64,000 nucleotides of DNA, taken from Methanocorpusculum sp. GTDB taxonomy: Archaea > Halobacteriota > Methanomicrobia > Methanomicrobiales > Methanocorpusculaceae. A model generated the notes under the pieces. That model was given only the letters and a program-made list of their open reading frames with translations, was not told where the DNA came from and made no database searches. Positions 17,897 through 25,029 of the stretch are shown here, one piece after another. The position numbers were made by a program, and so were the translations under genes. The stretch lies in contig DALTWF010000006.1 of assembly GCA_029987235.1 (NCBI GenBank), forward strand, positions 1 to 64,000, in the 5' to 3' direction. Position 1 is the first letter of the stretch. Every line of letters begins with the position of its first letter.

Positions 17897-19294
17897 TTAT
17901 TTTCCCCTGCAGAACCGTGCGGCAATTCTGTATACAAGGTCTTTTGCCTCATCAAATGAGCCAAGGTGCATCCGTTCATGAATTGTGTGCGGGTTTTCAA
18001 TTGTCGGTCCCAGGGACAGAATCATCAGGTCAGGATTCTTTTCTGCGAAATAACCGCATTCAAGACCCCCGTGTGTTGCTGAAAAGGTAATGCGGCGTCC
18101 TGTGACCTTCTGATATTCCTCGTCTGCAATCTGCATCAGTTCGTTTCTGCCTTCTGTTCTCCAGCCGGGACATTTTCCGAGATACTTTACCTCTGCTCCC
18201 GTATCAGAGCAGATTTCCATTGCTTTATCTGCGAGAGCATCGCGTTTTGCATCTGAACTGCTTCGGATAAACATGAGCATTGATGTGTTCTCTGTATCCG
18301 CGCGCAGTATGCCGAGGTTTGAAGAAAGGACAGGTCCCCGCCCGTCTATTTCCATCAGACCGTCCGGGACTGCAAGAATTGCAGAAAGCAGGGTTTTTGT
18401 ATGCATCGCGCTGTATGCTTTTTCATGCGGTGCGGTGCGCCTGATTGTTACTGCAAGTCCCGGCTCGGTTTTTGTCCGGTGTGCATCAAGCCAGGATTGT
18501 GCATACTTTTCCGCATCCGCGGCTGTTGAAAACAGCGCCTCTGCTTTGCCCGGAATTGCATTATCCACTGTCCCCCCGTTGAACGCTGCAATCCTGACAT
18601 CCTTCAGTCCCGAAAGAAAATCTGCTGCAAGACGGATTGCATTCAGTCGTCCTTTGTCAATATCCACACCTGAGTGACCTGACAGAAGACCTGATATTTC
18701 CAGCCGGTACCATTCTGCATTTGCAGGAACTGCTTTTGTATCCGGAGAAAACCGGGCAGTGACTAACGCTCCTCCTGCTGATGAAAGAACCGCCTCGCCC
18801 AAAACCTCATGGTCAATATTCAGCAGGGCAGTTTCATGAACCCACATAGGGTTTATCGATGCTGCTCCGCTCATGGTTGACTCCTCGTCAGCGGTAAAAA
18901 TCCCGGTCATGCTGCAGTCGGCAAGACTTTCGTCTGTTAAAAGAGATAAGGCGATTGCTATTCCCGAACCATCGTCTGCACCAAGGGTGGTGCGTTTTGC
19001 ACAAAGCCAGCCGTCTTTTATTTCCGTCTGTACTGCATCAGCAGTAAAATCAAAGGAAAATCCTTCTTCGACCTGAGCCACCATGTCCATGTGGGCCTGA
19101 AGGATGAGGCTCTTTTCTGTTTTGCCGGGATGAAGAATGCGTATATTTCCCGCATCATCTTTTTCTGCGGCAAGGTTATGTGCTTTGGCGAAGCTGATAA
19201 GATATTCCTGTATGTATGCAAGGTGTCCGCTCGGGCGGGGGACCTTTGTAAGTTCATAAAAAATGCGTCTGTGAAGGTCATCGGGTTTCTGCAT
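17897..19294 (-). CDS. pepD: Aminoacyl-histidine dipeptidase (M20 family)
   Basis: A 465-aa cytosolic zinc dipeptidase. M20 metal ligands and the catalytic acid are present: H68 and D70 in QAHMDM, D107/D108 in GADDGSG, E137/E138 in ADEESTMSG, and an aspartate in NIDHE. A lid/dimerisation domain occupies the middle, and the final His lies in TIHERMHLGS. The length matches PepD. It would cleave Xaa-His and related dipeptides. It converges on the dehydratase-associated gene, 5 bp apart. Confidence 0.9.
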   Translation of the reverse strand: MQKPDDLHRRIFYELTKVPRPSGHLAYIQEYLISFAKAHNLAAEKDDAGNIRILHPGKTEKSLILQAHMDMVAQVEEGFSFDFTADAVQTEIKDGWLCAKRTTLGADDGSGIAIALSLLTDESLADCSMTGIFTADEESTMSGAASINPMWVHETALLNIDHEVLGEAVLSSAGGALVTARFSPDTKAVPANAEWYRLEISGLLSGHSGVDIDKGRLNAIRLAADFLSGLKDVRIAAFNGGTVDNAIPGKAEALFSTAADAEKYAQSWLDAHRTKTEPGLAVTIRRTAPHEKAYSAMHTKTLLSAILAVPDGLMEIDGRGPVLSSNLGILRADTENTSMLMFIRSSSDAKRDALADKAMEICSDTGAEVKYLGKCPGWRTEGRNELMQIADEEYQKVTGRRITFSATHGGLECGYFAEKNPDLMILSLGPTIENPHTIHERMHLGSFDEAKDLVYRIAARFCRGK

Positions 19295-19399
19295 AGGGAT
19301 ATGTTGGCGCGGGGAGAATAAAGGTTGTTTGTTTTCCGACCATGCCTAACCAAAGACATTAAAGGATTACAAGCATATTATGGGTATATTTTGACTTTT

Positions 19400-19480
19400 A
19401 TGTTTGTAAAAGTGAAAAAAGACGGGCGGAATGCTTATCATATTATTTATGAATCTTGGCATTTAGGCAGAAAAGAATAA
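19400..19480 (+). pseudogene. Possible transposase N-terminal remnant
   Basis: A 26-codon frame (starts MFVKVKKDGR, ends with WHLGRKE then TAA) resembles the opening of IS1634-type archaeal transposases, which typically begin with a short basic block and a 'YxxIVES' strand. Nothing downstream continues that family. It could equally be chance. Evidence is only the pattern of the first residues. Confidence 0.25.
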
Positions 19481-19510
19481 TTTATCTATTTTGATAACCT
19501 ATTCTTTTTC

Positions 19511-19645
19511 ATGAAAAAAGAAGAAGAATATGTACCGGTTATGATTCGTGCAGATGTTGCTAAACGTCTTGAACGGTTCTGTATGAAAAATGGTTTTGAT
19601 GCTACTGCTTGTGTTAAGTGTTTTATAGATTCTGTTGCTCCTTAA
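19511..19645 (+). CDS. Small ribbon-helix-helix-like protein
   Basis: A 44-aa frame with a charged start (MKKEEEY), a strand VPVMIRADVAKRL and two short helices. The layout of a beta strand followed by two helices is that of a minimal ribbon-helix-helix DNA-binding protein. It might be a complete small regulator or a fragment. No partner toxin is visible. Confidence 0.4.
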   Translation: MKKEEEYVPVMIRADVAKRLERFCMKNGFDATACVKCFIDSVAP

Positions 19646-19708
19646 ATCAACTTTTTTATTACCTTTTAGTGCAAATATCTATTTGCTAATAACGCTATAC
19701 TATCTAAT

Positions 19709-20587
19709 ATGTATATAGGCGTTGACCATGGCACCACATCTCTTCGGTTTGCCACGGACACCGGAAAACAGTTTAAAATCTCCCGCGAGGAGGCAGTACA
19801 CTTTGAGTTGAAAGACCTTGAACGGCTCTGCCCGCTCTCAGAAATTGAAGGCGTTGCCCTCTGTTATTCGATGGGCGACAATTTCTCAAAGATTACACCT
19901 GCAAAGCAGCTGAAAAACCGCGGAGTAATCACCCGTGAAGGAGCAGGCAAGCATATCGGAGGAGGAACACGCGTTTTTGATGTCATATCCGGTTCAGACC
20001 TGAAATCAATAGCCATTCCCGGAATCCACCGCAGTTCAGACACCGACCCGCGTTTCAAAATCTATTCGCATCAGACAAGTCCGGAAAAATTAGGCATTGC
20101 ATATCTTGCCATGCAGACTTTAAAGGACACGTTTATTGTATCTGATATCAGTTCGAACACCGTATCACTCCTTGTTGCAAAAGGAAAAGTCATCGGCGCC
20201 TTTGATGCCTGTGTTTTTGCCCCTGGCACAAAACATGGTGCGCTTGATGTAGATGCCATCCGCAAAGTGGATGAAGGCGAGTTAACTGCAAATGAAGCAT
20301 TTACGACCGCGGGCGCCTCCTATCATCTCGAGGAAAAATACCAGAATCCGGCCATTGCCATGTGGGCCGCAATGGAATGTGCCTCGCTTGATTTACTCGC
20401 ACGCGGGGCGCCCGTAGCACTTGCAGGCTCTCTTGCGCCTGAACTCGCCGAAGAAATATCCGCACTGCTGCAAAAACCGGTCATAGTCTATGATGAATGG
20501 GCAGCAGCACAGGGCCTGGCGCTTATTGCACGCGATGTGTTTGCCGGAAAGAAAGAGATTCTTGGAATTGCGGTCGCCGGATTATAA
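19709..20587 (+). CDS. Methanogenesis marker 12 protein
   Basis: A 292-aa protein that matches the methanogen-specific marker 12 family. It begins with an ASKHA-type phosphate-binding loop (IGVDHGTTSLRF), continues with the distinctive GAGKHIGGGTRVFDV and IPGIHRSSDTDPRF blocks, and ends with a second nucleotide-fold motif near ALAGSLAPEL. The family is found almost only in methanogens, and its biochemical role is unknown. Its presence is strong evidence for the type of organism. It is transcribed alone, converging on hisE. Confidence 0.88.
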   Translation: MYIGVDHGTTSLRFATDTGKQFKISREEAVHFELKDLERLCPLSEIEGVALCYSMGDNFSKITPAKQLKNRGVITREGAGKHIGGGTRVFDVISGSDLKSIAIPGIHRSSDTDPRFKIYSHQTSPEKLGIAYLAMQTLKDTFIVSDISSNTVSLLVAKGKVIGAFDACVFAPGTKHGALDVDAIRKVDEGELTANEAFTTAGASYHLEEKYQNPAIAMWAAMECASLDLLARGAPVALAGSLAPELAEEISALLQKPVIVYDEWAAAQGLALIARDVFAGKKEILGIAVAGL

Positions 20588-20605
20588 TAATAAAAATAAT
20601 AAAAA

Positions 20606-20917
20606 TCAGTCATGGAGGTGCATACCCGCGCGACGCACCTCTAATTCTTTTTCAACAAGGCTGAAATCAACATTTGCAGCCTTAAGCGCTACCATCATGT
20701 GAAACATCAGGTCAGCTGCTTCTTCCACCGTCCGCTCCTCAACACCGTTTTTGCAGGCAAGAATAAACTCCGTTGCCTCCTCGCCTACTTTTTCAAGCGG
20801 CTTGTCAATACCCTTTTCATGGAACAAAAGGTGTCTTACATAGGATTTTTCGGGTGATTTGCTTACTGCACGTTCGCAGATTACCTGCCACAATTCGTCA
20901 AAAACTTCTGCTGTCAT
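20606..20917 (-). CDS. hisE: Phosphoribosyl-ATP pyrophosphatase
   Basis: A 103-aa MazG-like all-helical enzyme for the second step of histidine synthesis, converting phosphoribosyl-ATP to phosphoribosyl-AMP. Metal and substrate motifs KVGEEATEFILA and EEAADLMFHMMVAL are intact. Length is usual for a stand-alone HisE. It overlaps the nusA-like gene by 4 bp (ATGA), so it is translationally coupled to an unrelated RNA-binding gene. hisF and hisI lie 18-19 kb away. Confidence 0.93.
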   Translation of the reverse strand: MTAEVFDELWQVICERAVSKSPEKSYVRHLLFHEKGIDKPLEKVGEEATEFILACKNGVEERTVEEAADLMFHMMVALKAANVDFSLVEKELEVRRAGMHLHD

Positions 20918-21393
20918 TTTTCCTCGTCAAGTGTTTTCATATCTTCTAAATCTTTGTTGAAAAAGCGTTTTATGAGCGTACGCGCCTTTTCAATTGTCGC
21001 ACCGCCTTTTCCTATTGCAAGACCGATATTTGATTTGTCCGGCATAAATACCGAAACCGTCTCCCCGATTTCGACTTTGACAATTTCTGCCGGCTTGAAA
21101 CAGTTTGCAATAAAATCCCCGGGCTTTTCATCCCACTCAACCATCTCTATCCTGCGTCCGAGGACTGTGCTGAGTTTTCTGATATTTTCGCCCGATTTGC
21201 CTATTGCAAGTCCCATCTGACCTTTCTGGATTACATAAATTATGCGGTCGTAGCGGTCGTCAACAATGCAGTCCACAGCGGTTGACTTGGTTACAATCCG
21301 CAGTTCTTCAATATACCGCCGCTCGCGAAAACCGATACTCCTGTTCATCATGAGCCGGCTTTCATCGTTAAAATATTCGTTTGAATTTTCCAT
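20914..21393 (-). CDS. NusA-like KH-domain RNA-binding protein
   Basis: A 159-aa archaeal NusA-family protein consisting of two KH domains without the S1 domain of bacterial NusA. The GxxG RNA-binding loops are visible as AIGKSGENIRK and AIGKGGATIEKA. Archaeal NusA-like proteins usually lie in ribosomal-protein or RNA-polymerase operons and are linked to transcription elongation or rRNA synthesis. Here it is first in a two-gene unit with hisE. Confidence 0.9.
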   Translation of the reverse strand: MENSNEYFNDESRLMMNRSIGFRERRYIEELRIVTKSTAVDCIVDDRYDRIIYVIQKGQMGLAIGKSGENIRKLSTVLGRRIEMVEWDEKPGDFIANCFKPAEIVKVEIGETVSVFMPDKSNIGLAIGKGGATIEKARTLIKRFFNKDLEDMKTLDEEK

Positions 21394-21453
21394 TGTATCG
21401 CTGATTTTTAAGTATTCGGAATTTTGGGGCGGGAAAACCCGCCTATTTGGAGT

Positions 21454-22887
21454 TTAGTAGGAACGGCCGAATAATGCGGTCTTTCCTTTTCTGCCGCAGA
21501 TAATACAGGTTCCTTCGTCGTTTTCGATGTATTTGCTGCGGATTTCAGTACCTAAGAGAGCAGAATCGGTAAGTTCTTCGAGTTTGTCCGCACATTCGCG
21601 GTCACCGCACCAGTGGACTGCAACTACATTTCCATCCAGTTTTTCATTGCATTCCTCAACGGTTTCTGCGGTCTGGAAGTGGGACTCAAGATAATTTTCC
21701 GCCTTCTCTAAAATCTGGTCATGTGCTTCGTCCAGGAGTTTTTTGACCGAATCAGCCGCACCCTCGCGTGCAATGGTGGTCTTTACGCCGAGACGGCTGC
21801 AGCAGACAAGCTGTTTGTTGTCAAGGTCGCGCGGACCGAGTTCAACACGGAGCGGGACACCGTGCAGTTCCCAGTGGTAGTATTTTGCGCCCGGGCGCAT
21901 GTCGCGCTTATCTGTTTTGACACGCAGGCCTGCTGCCTTTAATTCTGTTTCAAGAGCGTCTGCTGCGGCTAAAATCTCATCACCGCGTTTGCCGACGATA
22001 ATCGGGATAATAACAATCTGAGTTGGTGCAATAGTTGCCGGAAGAACAAGACCTTTGTCATCACCGTGCACACCGATTACGGCTGCAAGACAGCGTTCGG
22101 AGATACCGAAACAGGTCTGGGACACATACTGCTGTTCACCGTTTACATCTTCATAGGTGATGTCATAGGTTTTTGCAAATTTGCTGCCTAAGTGGTGCAC
22201 AGTACCAATCTGAAGAGTTCTTCCACCGGGCATAACTGCATCGACAGCCATGGTGAAGTCTGCACCCGGGAATTTATCCCAGTCGGGGCGTTTGGAGATG
22301 ATAATCGGCACACCTAAGTCGCGGTAGAATTCCTGGGATAAGGCAAGTTCGTATTCGACCTGCCTGTTTGCATCGTCCCAGTCGGTATGTACCGTGTGGG
22401 ATTCCATGAAGGAGGTAATTTCACGGCATCTGATTAACGGGCGGGTGTGTTTGGTCTCGTATCTGAAGGTGTTGACAATCTGATAGTATTTCATCGGCAG
22501 GTCTGCATGGGAGCGTACCCAGAGAGAATACATCGGATAAATTGCAGTCTCGGAGGTCGGACGCAGAGCGAGTTTGACTTCTAAGGGTGATAATCCTCCG
22601 TGGGTTACCCAGTAGACCTCGTCTTCGAATCCTTTAATGTGTTCTCCTTCCTTGGCGAGTTCGGTCTCGGGGATAAGGAGCGGGAAGAGGGTTTCTTCGT
22701 GGTCTCTGTTTAAGAGGAGGCGAAGGAGGTCATAGGTATGCTGACGCAGGGCAAATCCGAATGCGTTCCAGACGTACAGTCCCTTAACAGGATATCTTAC
22801 ATCTACGATGTCTGCGCGGCGAAGGACTTCATTGTACCATTCGCTGAAATTTTCGCGGGACGGGAGTTTTTCTGTTTCATCTGCCAT
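21454..22887 (-). CDS. proS: Prolyl-tRNA synthetase, archaeal/eukaryotic type
   Basis: A 477-aa class II synthetase that charges tRNA-Pro. The class II motifs are clear (LRPTSETAIYPMYSLWVRSH, RYETKHTRPLIRCREI), followed by an anticodon-binding domain (DDKGLVLPATIAPTQIVIIP) and the C-terminal zinc domain typical of the archaeal form (CGDREC, CIICGRKG), ending in Tyr. I chose the ATG at 22887 rather than an upstream in-frame start at 23037: the family N-terminus begins at this Met, and an AGGTGA ribosome site lies about 10 nt before it. The longer frame merely runs through the repeat region. Confidence 0.95.
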   Translation of the reverse strand: MADETEKLPSRENFSEWYNEVLRRADIVDVRYPVKGLYVWNAFGFALRQHTYDLLRLLLNRDHEETLFPLLIPETELAKEGEHIKGFEDEVYWVTHGGLSPLEVKLALRPTSETAIYPMYSLWVRSHADLPMKYYQIVNTFRYETKHTRPLIRCREITSFMESHTVHTDWDDANRQVEYELALSQEFYRDLGVPIIISKRPDWDKFPGADFTMAVDAVMPGGRTLQIGTVHHLGSKFAKTYDITYEDVNGEQQYVSQTCFGISERCLAAVIGVHGDDKGLVLPATIAPTQIVIIPIIVGKRGDEILAAADALETELKAAGLRVKTDKRDMRPGAKYYHWELHGVPLRVELGPRDLDNKQLVCCSRLGVKTTIAREGAADSVKKLLDEAHDQILEKAENYLESHFQTAETVEECNEKLDGNVVAVHWCGDRECADKLEELTDSALLGTEIRSKYIENDEGTCIICGRKGKTALFGRSY

Positions 22888-22955
22888 GGTGTTTAGGTCA
22901 CCTGAAGTAAGGAATGTTGGTTTTGTAAAGGTATATGGATTGTGTATGGTAAGGC

Positions 22956-23017
22956 GTTGTTCCAAAACCTTAATTCTGTTCCAAAACCCCTCCTGTATTT
23001 TCAGGTTTTGGAACAAC
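22956..23017. promoter_or_regulatory. Inverted and direct repeats of TGTTCCAAAACC, candidate operator
   Basis: Between the divergent proS and fprA genes, GTTGTTCCAAAACC (22956-22969) is repeated as its exact reverse complement at 23004-23017, and a third direct copy of gttccaaaacc lies at 22979-22989. Three copies in 62 bp suggest a regulator binding site or a hairpin. It lies about 125 bp upstream of fprA and 70 bp upstream of proS. Confidence 0.5.
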
Positions 23018-23141
23018 ACCGTATGGTTAAGCAGCACCTGCCTCCCTTAAAACAGAGACATACTTTCTCACGCTCTAAACATACCGTGCGTTTATTTCCC
23101 CTAACCAAATGATTAAAAACCCCTGCATCAAATAATTAAGT

Positions 23142-24362
23142 ATGCTTCAAGCAGTAGAGATTAAAAAAGGCGTCTACTGGGTAGGCGCCATTGACTGGAA
23201 TCTCAGAGATTACCATGGATACACCCTTCCGGGAACCACCTACAACGCATACCTCGTTGTCGGTGAAAAAGTTGCATTAATCGACGGAACCTACCCCGGA
23301 CATGAATGGCAGCTCATCGAGCGTGTCGAGTCTGTTCTCCCGCTGAACAAGATTGACTACATCGTAGCAAACCACGTGGAAATCGACCACTCCGGCTCCC
23401 TGCCTCTCCTGACAAAGAAACTCCCCAACATCCCGGTTTACATGACCGAGATTGCAAAGAAGGGAATGGGCAGACACTATGACACCAGTGCATGGAACAT
23501 CCACACTATCAAAAACCTTGAAACCCTCCCGCTCGGTGGAAAGACCTTAACCTTCCTTGAGGCACCTTTCCTCCACTGGCCGGATTCAATGTTCACCTAC
23601 CTGGGCGAAGACAAGATTCTCTTCCCGAACGATGCATTCGGTCAGCACGTTGCATCCTCCGAAAGATTCGATGATGAACTCGGATTCGACATTGCAATGG
23701 AGCACGCAGCAAAGTTCGTTGCAAACTTAATCGTCCCGCTCTCCCCGAAGGTACTCAAAAAACTCGGTGAAGTTACCGAACTTGGTGTTCCAATCGAAAT
23801 GATTGCACCATCGCATGGTATCATCTGGAGAAGCCATGCAGCAGACATCATCAACGCATATGTCAACTGGTCCAACGGTGTTGCAAAGAACAAGATTACC
23901 ATCGTCTATGACACCATGCACCACTCAACCGAAAAAGCCGCATTCTACCTTGCAGAAGGTATCATGAGCAAAGGTGTCGAGGTCAAGTTCGATTTATTAA
24001 AAGACGGCAGATACGAAGGCAACCACAGATCTGATGTCGTCCGTGATGTCCTTGATTCCAAGGCAGTCATCGTTGGTTCCCCGACTCTTGAAGACTACCC
24101 GCTTCCTGCAGTTGCTGGATTCCTCTATTACCTTGCAGGTATCCGCCCGGGCAAGCAGACCCAGAAAAAGATTGGATTTGCATTCGGTTCCAACGGTGGA
24201 AAAGGCGGAGCTCCGGCTGTCTGTACAGAACTGATGAAAAAGGCAGGCATTCAGATCTGGCATGACCCGGTTGAGTTCAACTACCGCCCGGACGAAGGCG
24301 AGAAGAAGATGTTCTTCGAACTCGGTCAGCAGATTGCAGAAGAAGTCAAAAAGATGCCGTAA
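23142..24362 (+). CDS. fprA: F420H2 oxidase, flavodiiron protein
   Basis: A 406-aa two-domain flavodiiron enzyme that reduces oxygen to water using F420H2 and protects methanogens from oxygen. The N-terminal metallo-beta-lactamase domain has the diiron ligands H78, E80, D82 and H83 (HVEIDHSG), H145 (LHWPD), D164 (FPNDAFG) and H225 (PSHG). The C-terminal flavodoxin domain starts near residue 253 (KITIVYDTMHHSTEKAA) and carries the second FMN loop SPTLEDYPLP. Codon use is highly biased, suggesting high expression. A repeat-based candidate operator lies upstream and a hairpin terminator downstream. Confidence 0.94.
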   Translation: MLQAVEIKKGVYWVGAIDWNLRDYHGYTLPGTTYNAYLVVGEKVALIDGTYPGHEWQLIERVESVLPLNKIDYIVANHVEIDHSGSLPLLTKKLPNIPVYMTEIAKKGMGRHYDTSAWNIHTIKNLETLPLGGKTLTFLEAPFLHWPDSMFTYLGEDKILFPNDAFGQHVASSERFDDELGFDIAMEHAAKFVANLIVPLSPKVLKKLGEVTELGVPIEMIAPSHGIIWRSHAADIINAYVNWSNGVAKNKITIVYDTMHHSTEKAAFYLAEGIMSKGVEVKFDLLKDGRYEGNHRSDVVRDVLDSKAVIVGSPTLEDYPLPAVAGFLYYLAGIRPGKQTQKKIGFAFGSNGGKGGAPAVCTELMKKAGIQIWHDPVEFNYRPDEGEKKMFFELGQQIAEEVKKMP

Positions 24363-24381
24363 TTCCGAAAGGATTGCAAAA

Positions 24382-24407
24382 GAGGTCACCTGACCTCAGT
24401 CTTTTTT
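24382..24407 (+). terminator. Hairpin and T-run after fprA
   Basis: GAGGTCA (24382-24388) pairs with TGACCTC (24391-24397) around a 2-base loop, followed after four bases by six T. It lies 20 bp after the fprA stop. Confidence 0.6.
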
Positions 24408-24500
24408 CCGGCACAGAGTCACGGATAACTTCGGATTTTTTCCCACTCTAAGCAAATTATTTCTCTGCACAAAAGAAATAGATACATCAGTGAATCTTTC

Positions 24501-24797
24501 ATGAGCTCCCCGTCACAGAAACCCTCAAAAGACTGGCTTGTCTTTCTCATAATCCTCACCGCAGCAGCACTTGCAGTCGTCTCGGTTGCCGCATTTATCA
24601 CCGGTGCAGGAATTTCCGACCCGCTGCAGCTGACCGAGCCGGATTATCCCGGAATAATCACTGATGACCCGGGTCAAATCATTGAACGTCCTGTAATTGA
24701 CCCTGACCCGATAGTATGCCTCTACGGGTGTCCGAATCCGTCGGAATTGTCAGAAGTGACGCTTACCAAAGAAACCGGGGTGATTGATTATGACTGA
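24501..24797 (+). CDS. Membrane-anchored candidate precursor peptide A
   Basis: A 98-aa protein: short polar start, one membrane helix (residues 12-37), an acidic proline-rich linker, then a C-terminal block with CLYGCP at 73-78 ending VIDYD. The same C-terminal pattern, C-L-Y-G-C-P-x3-E-[LI]...[KR]-x-T-x-[VI]-[IL]-D-Y-[DE], recurs in the next gene although the rest of the two proteins differs. This is what paired precursor peptides of a modification system look like: variable leader, conserved core. The last codons GAT TAT GAC TGA contain the start of the next gene. The precursor role is inference. Confidence 0.8.
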   Translation: MSSPSQKPSKDWLVFLIILTAAALAVVSVAAFITGAGISDPLQLTEPDYPGIITDDPGQIIERPVIDPDPIVCLYGCPNPSELSEVTLTKETGVIDYD

Positions 24798-25029
24798 TGA
24801 GGAAAAGAAAGGCAGTGTTTCGTCAGTCCGTATTATCGATGAAAACGGATGCGAGCAGGAAATAAAAGTCTATACTCCCACATGGGACGAGGTTTTGCGC
24901 GAGCGGGAGAAAAAACTCGCCGAAATGCGCCGCCAGGGAAGAGATGGGTGCCTTTACGGCTGCCCTGCGGCAAAGGAAATCGTTTCTGCATCTCACACCC
25001 GCAATACCGAAATCCTGGACTATGAATAA
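24790..25029 (+). CDS. Soluble candidate precursor peptide B
   Basis: A 79-aa, charged, soluble protein with a basic/acidic helix (residues about 33-50) and the C-terminal block CLYGCP at 54-59 ending ILDYE, shared with the preceding protein. I chose ATG at 24790, inside the last codons of peptide A, over an in-frame TTG two codons earlier. It overlaps the radical SAM gene by 8 bp in the same way (TATGAATAA). Two cysteines, a Tyr and a Pro in the core are plausible modification sites. It has no similarity I recognise outside the core block. Confidence 0.8.
   Translation: MTDEEKKGSVSSVRIIDENGCEQEIKVYTPTWDEVLREREKKLAEMRRQGRDGCLYGCPAAKEIVSASHTRNTEILDYE

Larger units (their letters stand above)
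19295..19708. other. Intergenic stretch with two tiny open frames
   Basis: This 414-bp AT-rich gap between pepD and the marker 12 gene contains a 26-codon frame that looks like a transposase start and a 44-codon frame resembling a ribbon-helix-helix protein; both are listed separately. TATA-like sequence (actatctaatatg, about 19696-19710) lies at the marker 12 start. Confidence 0.5.

Noticed and set aside
22888..23037. Upstream extension of proS by 50 codons
   Set aside because: The family N-terminus and a good ribosome site are at 22887; the extension reads through the TGTTCCAAAACC repeats.
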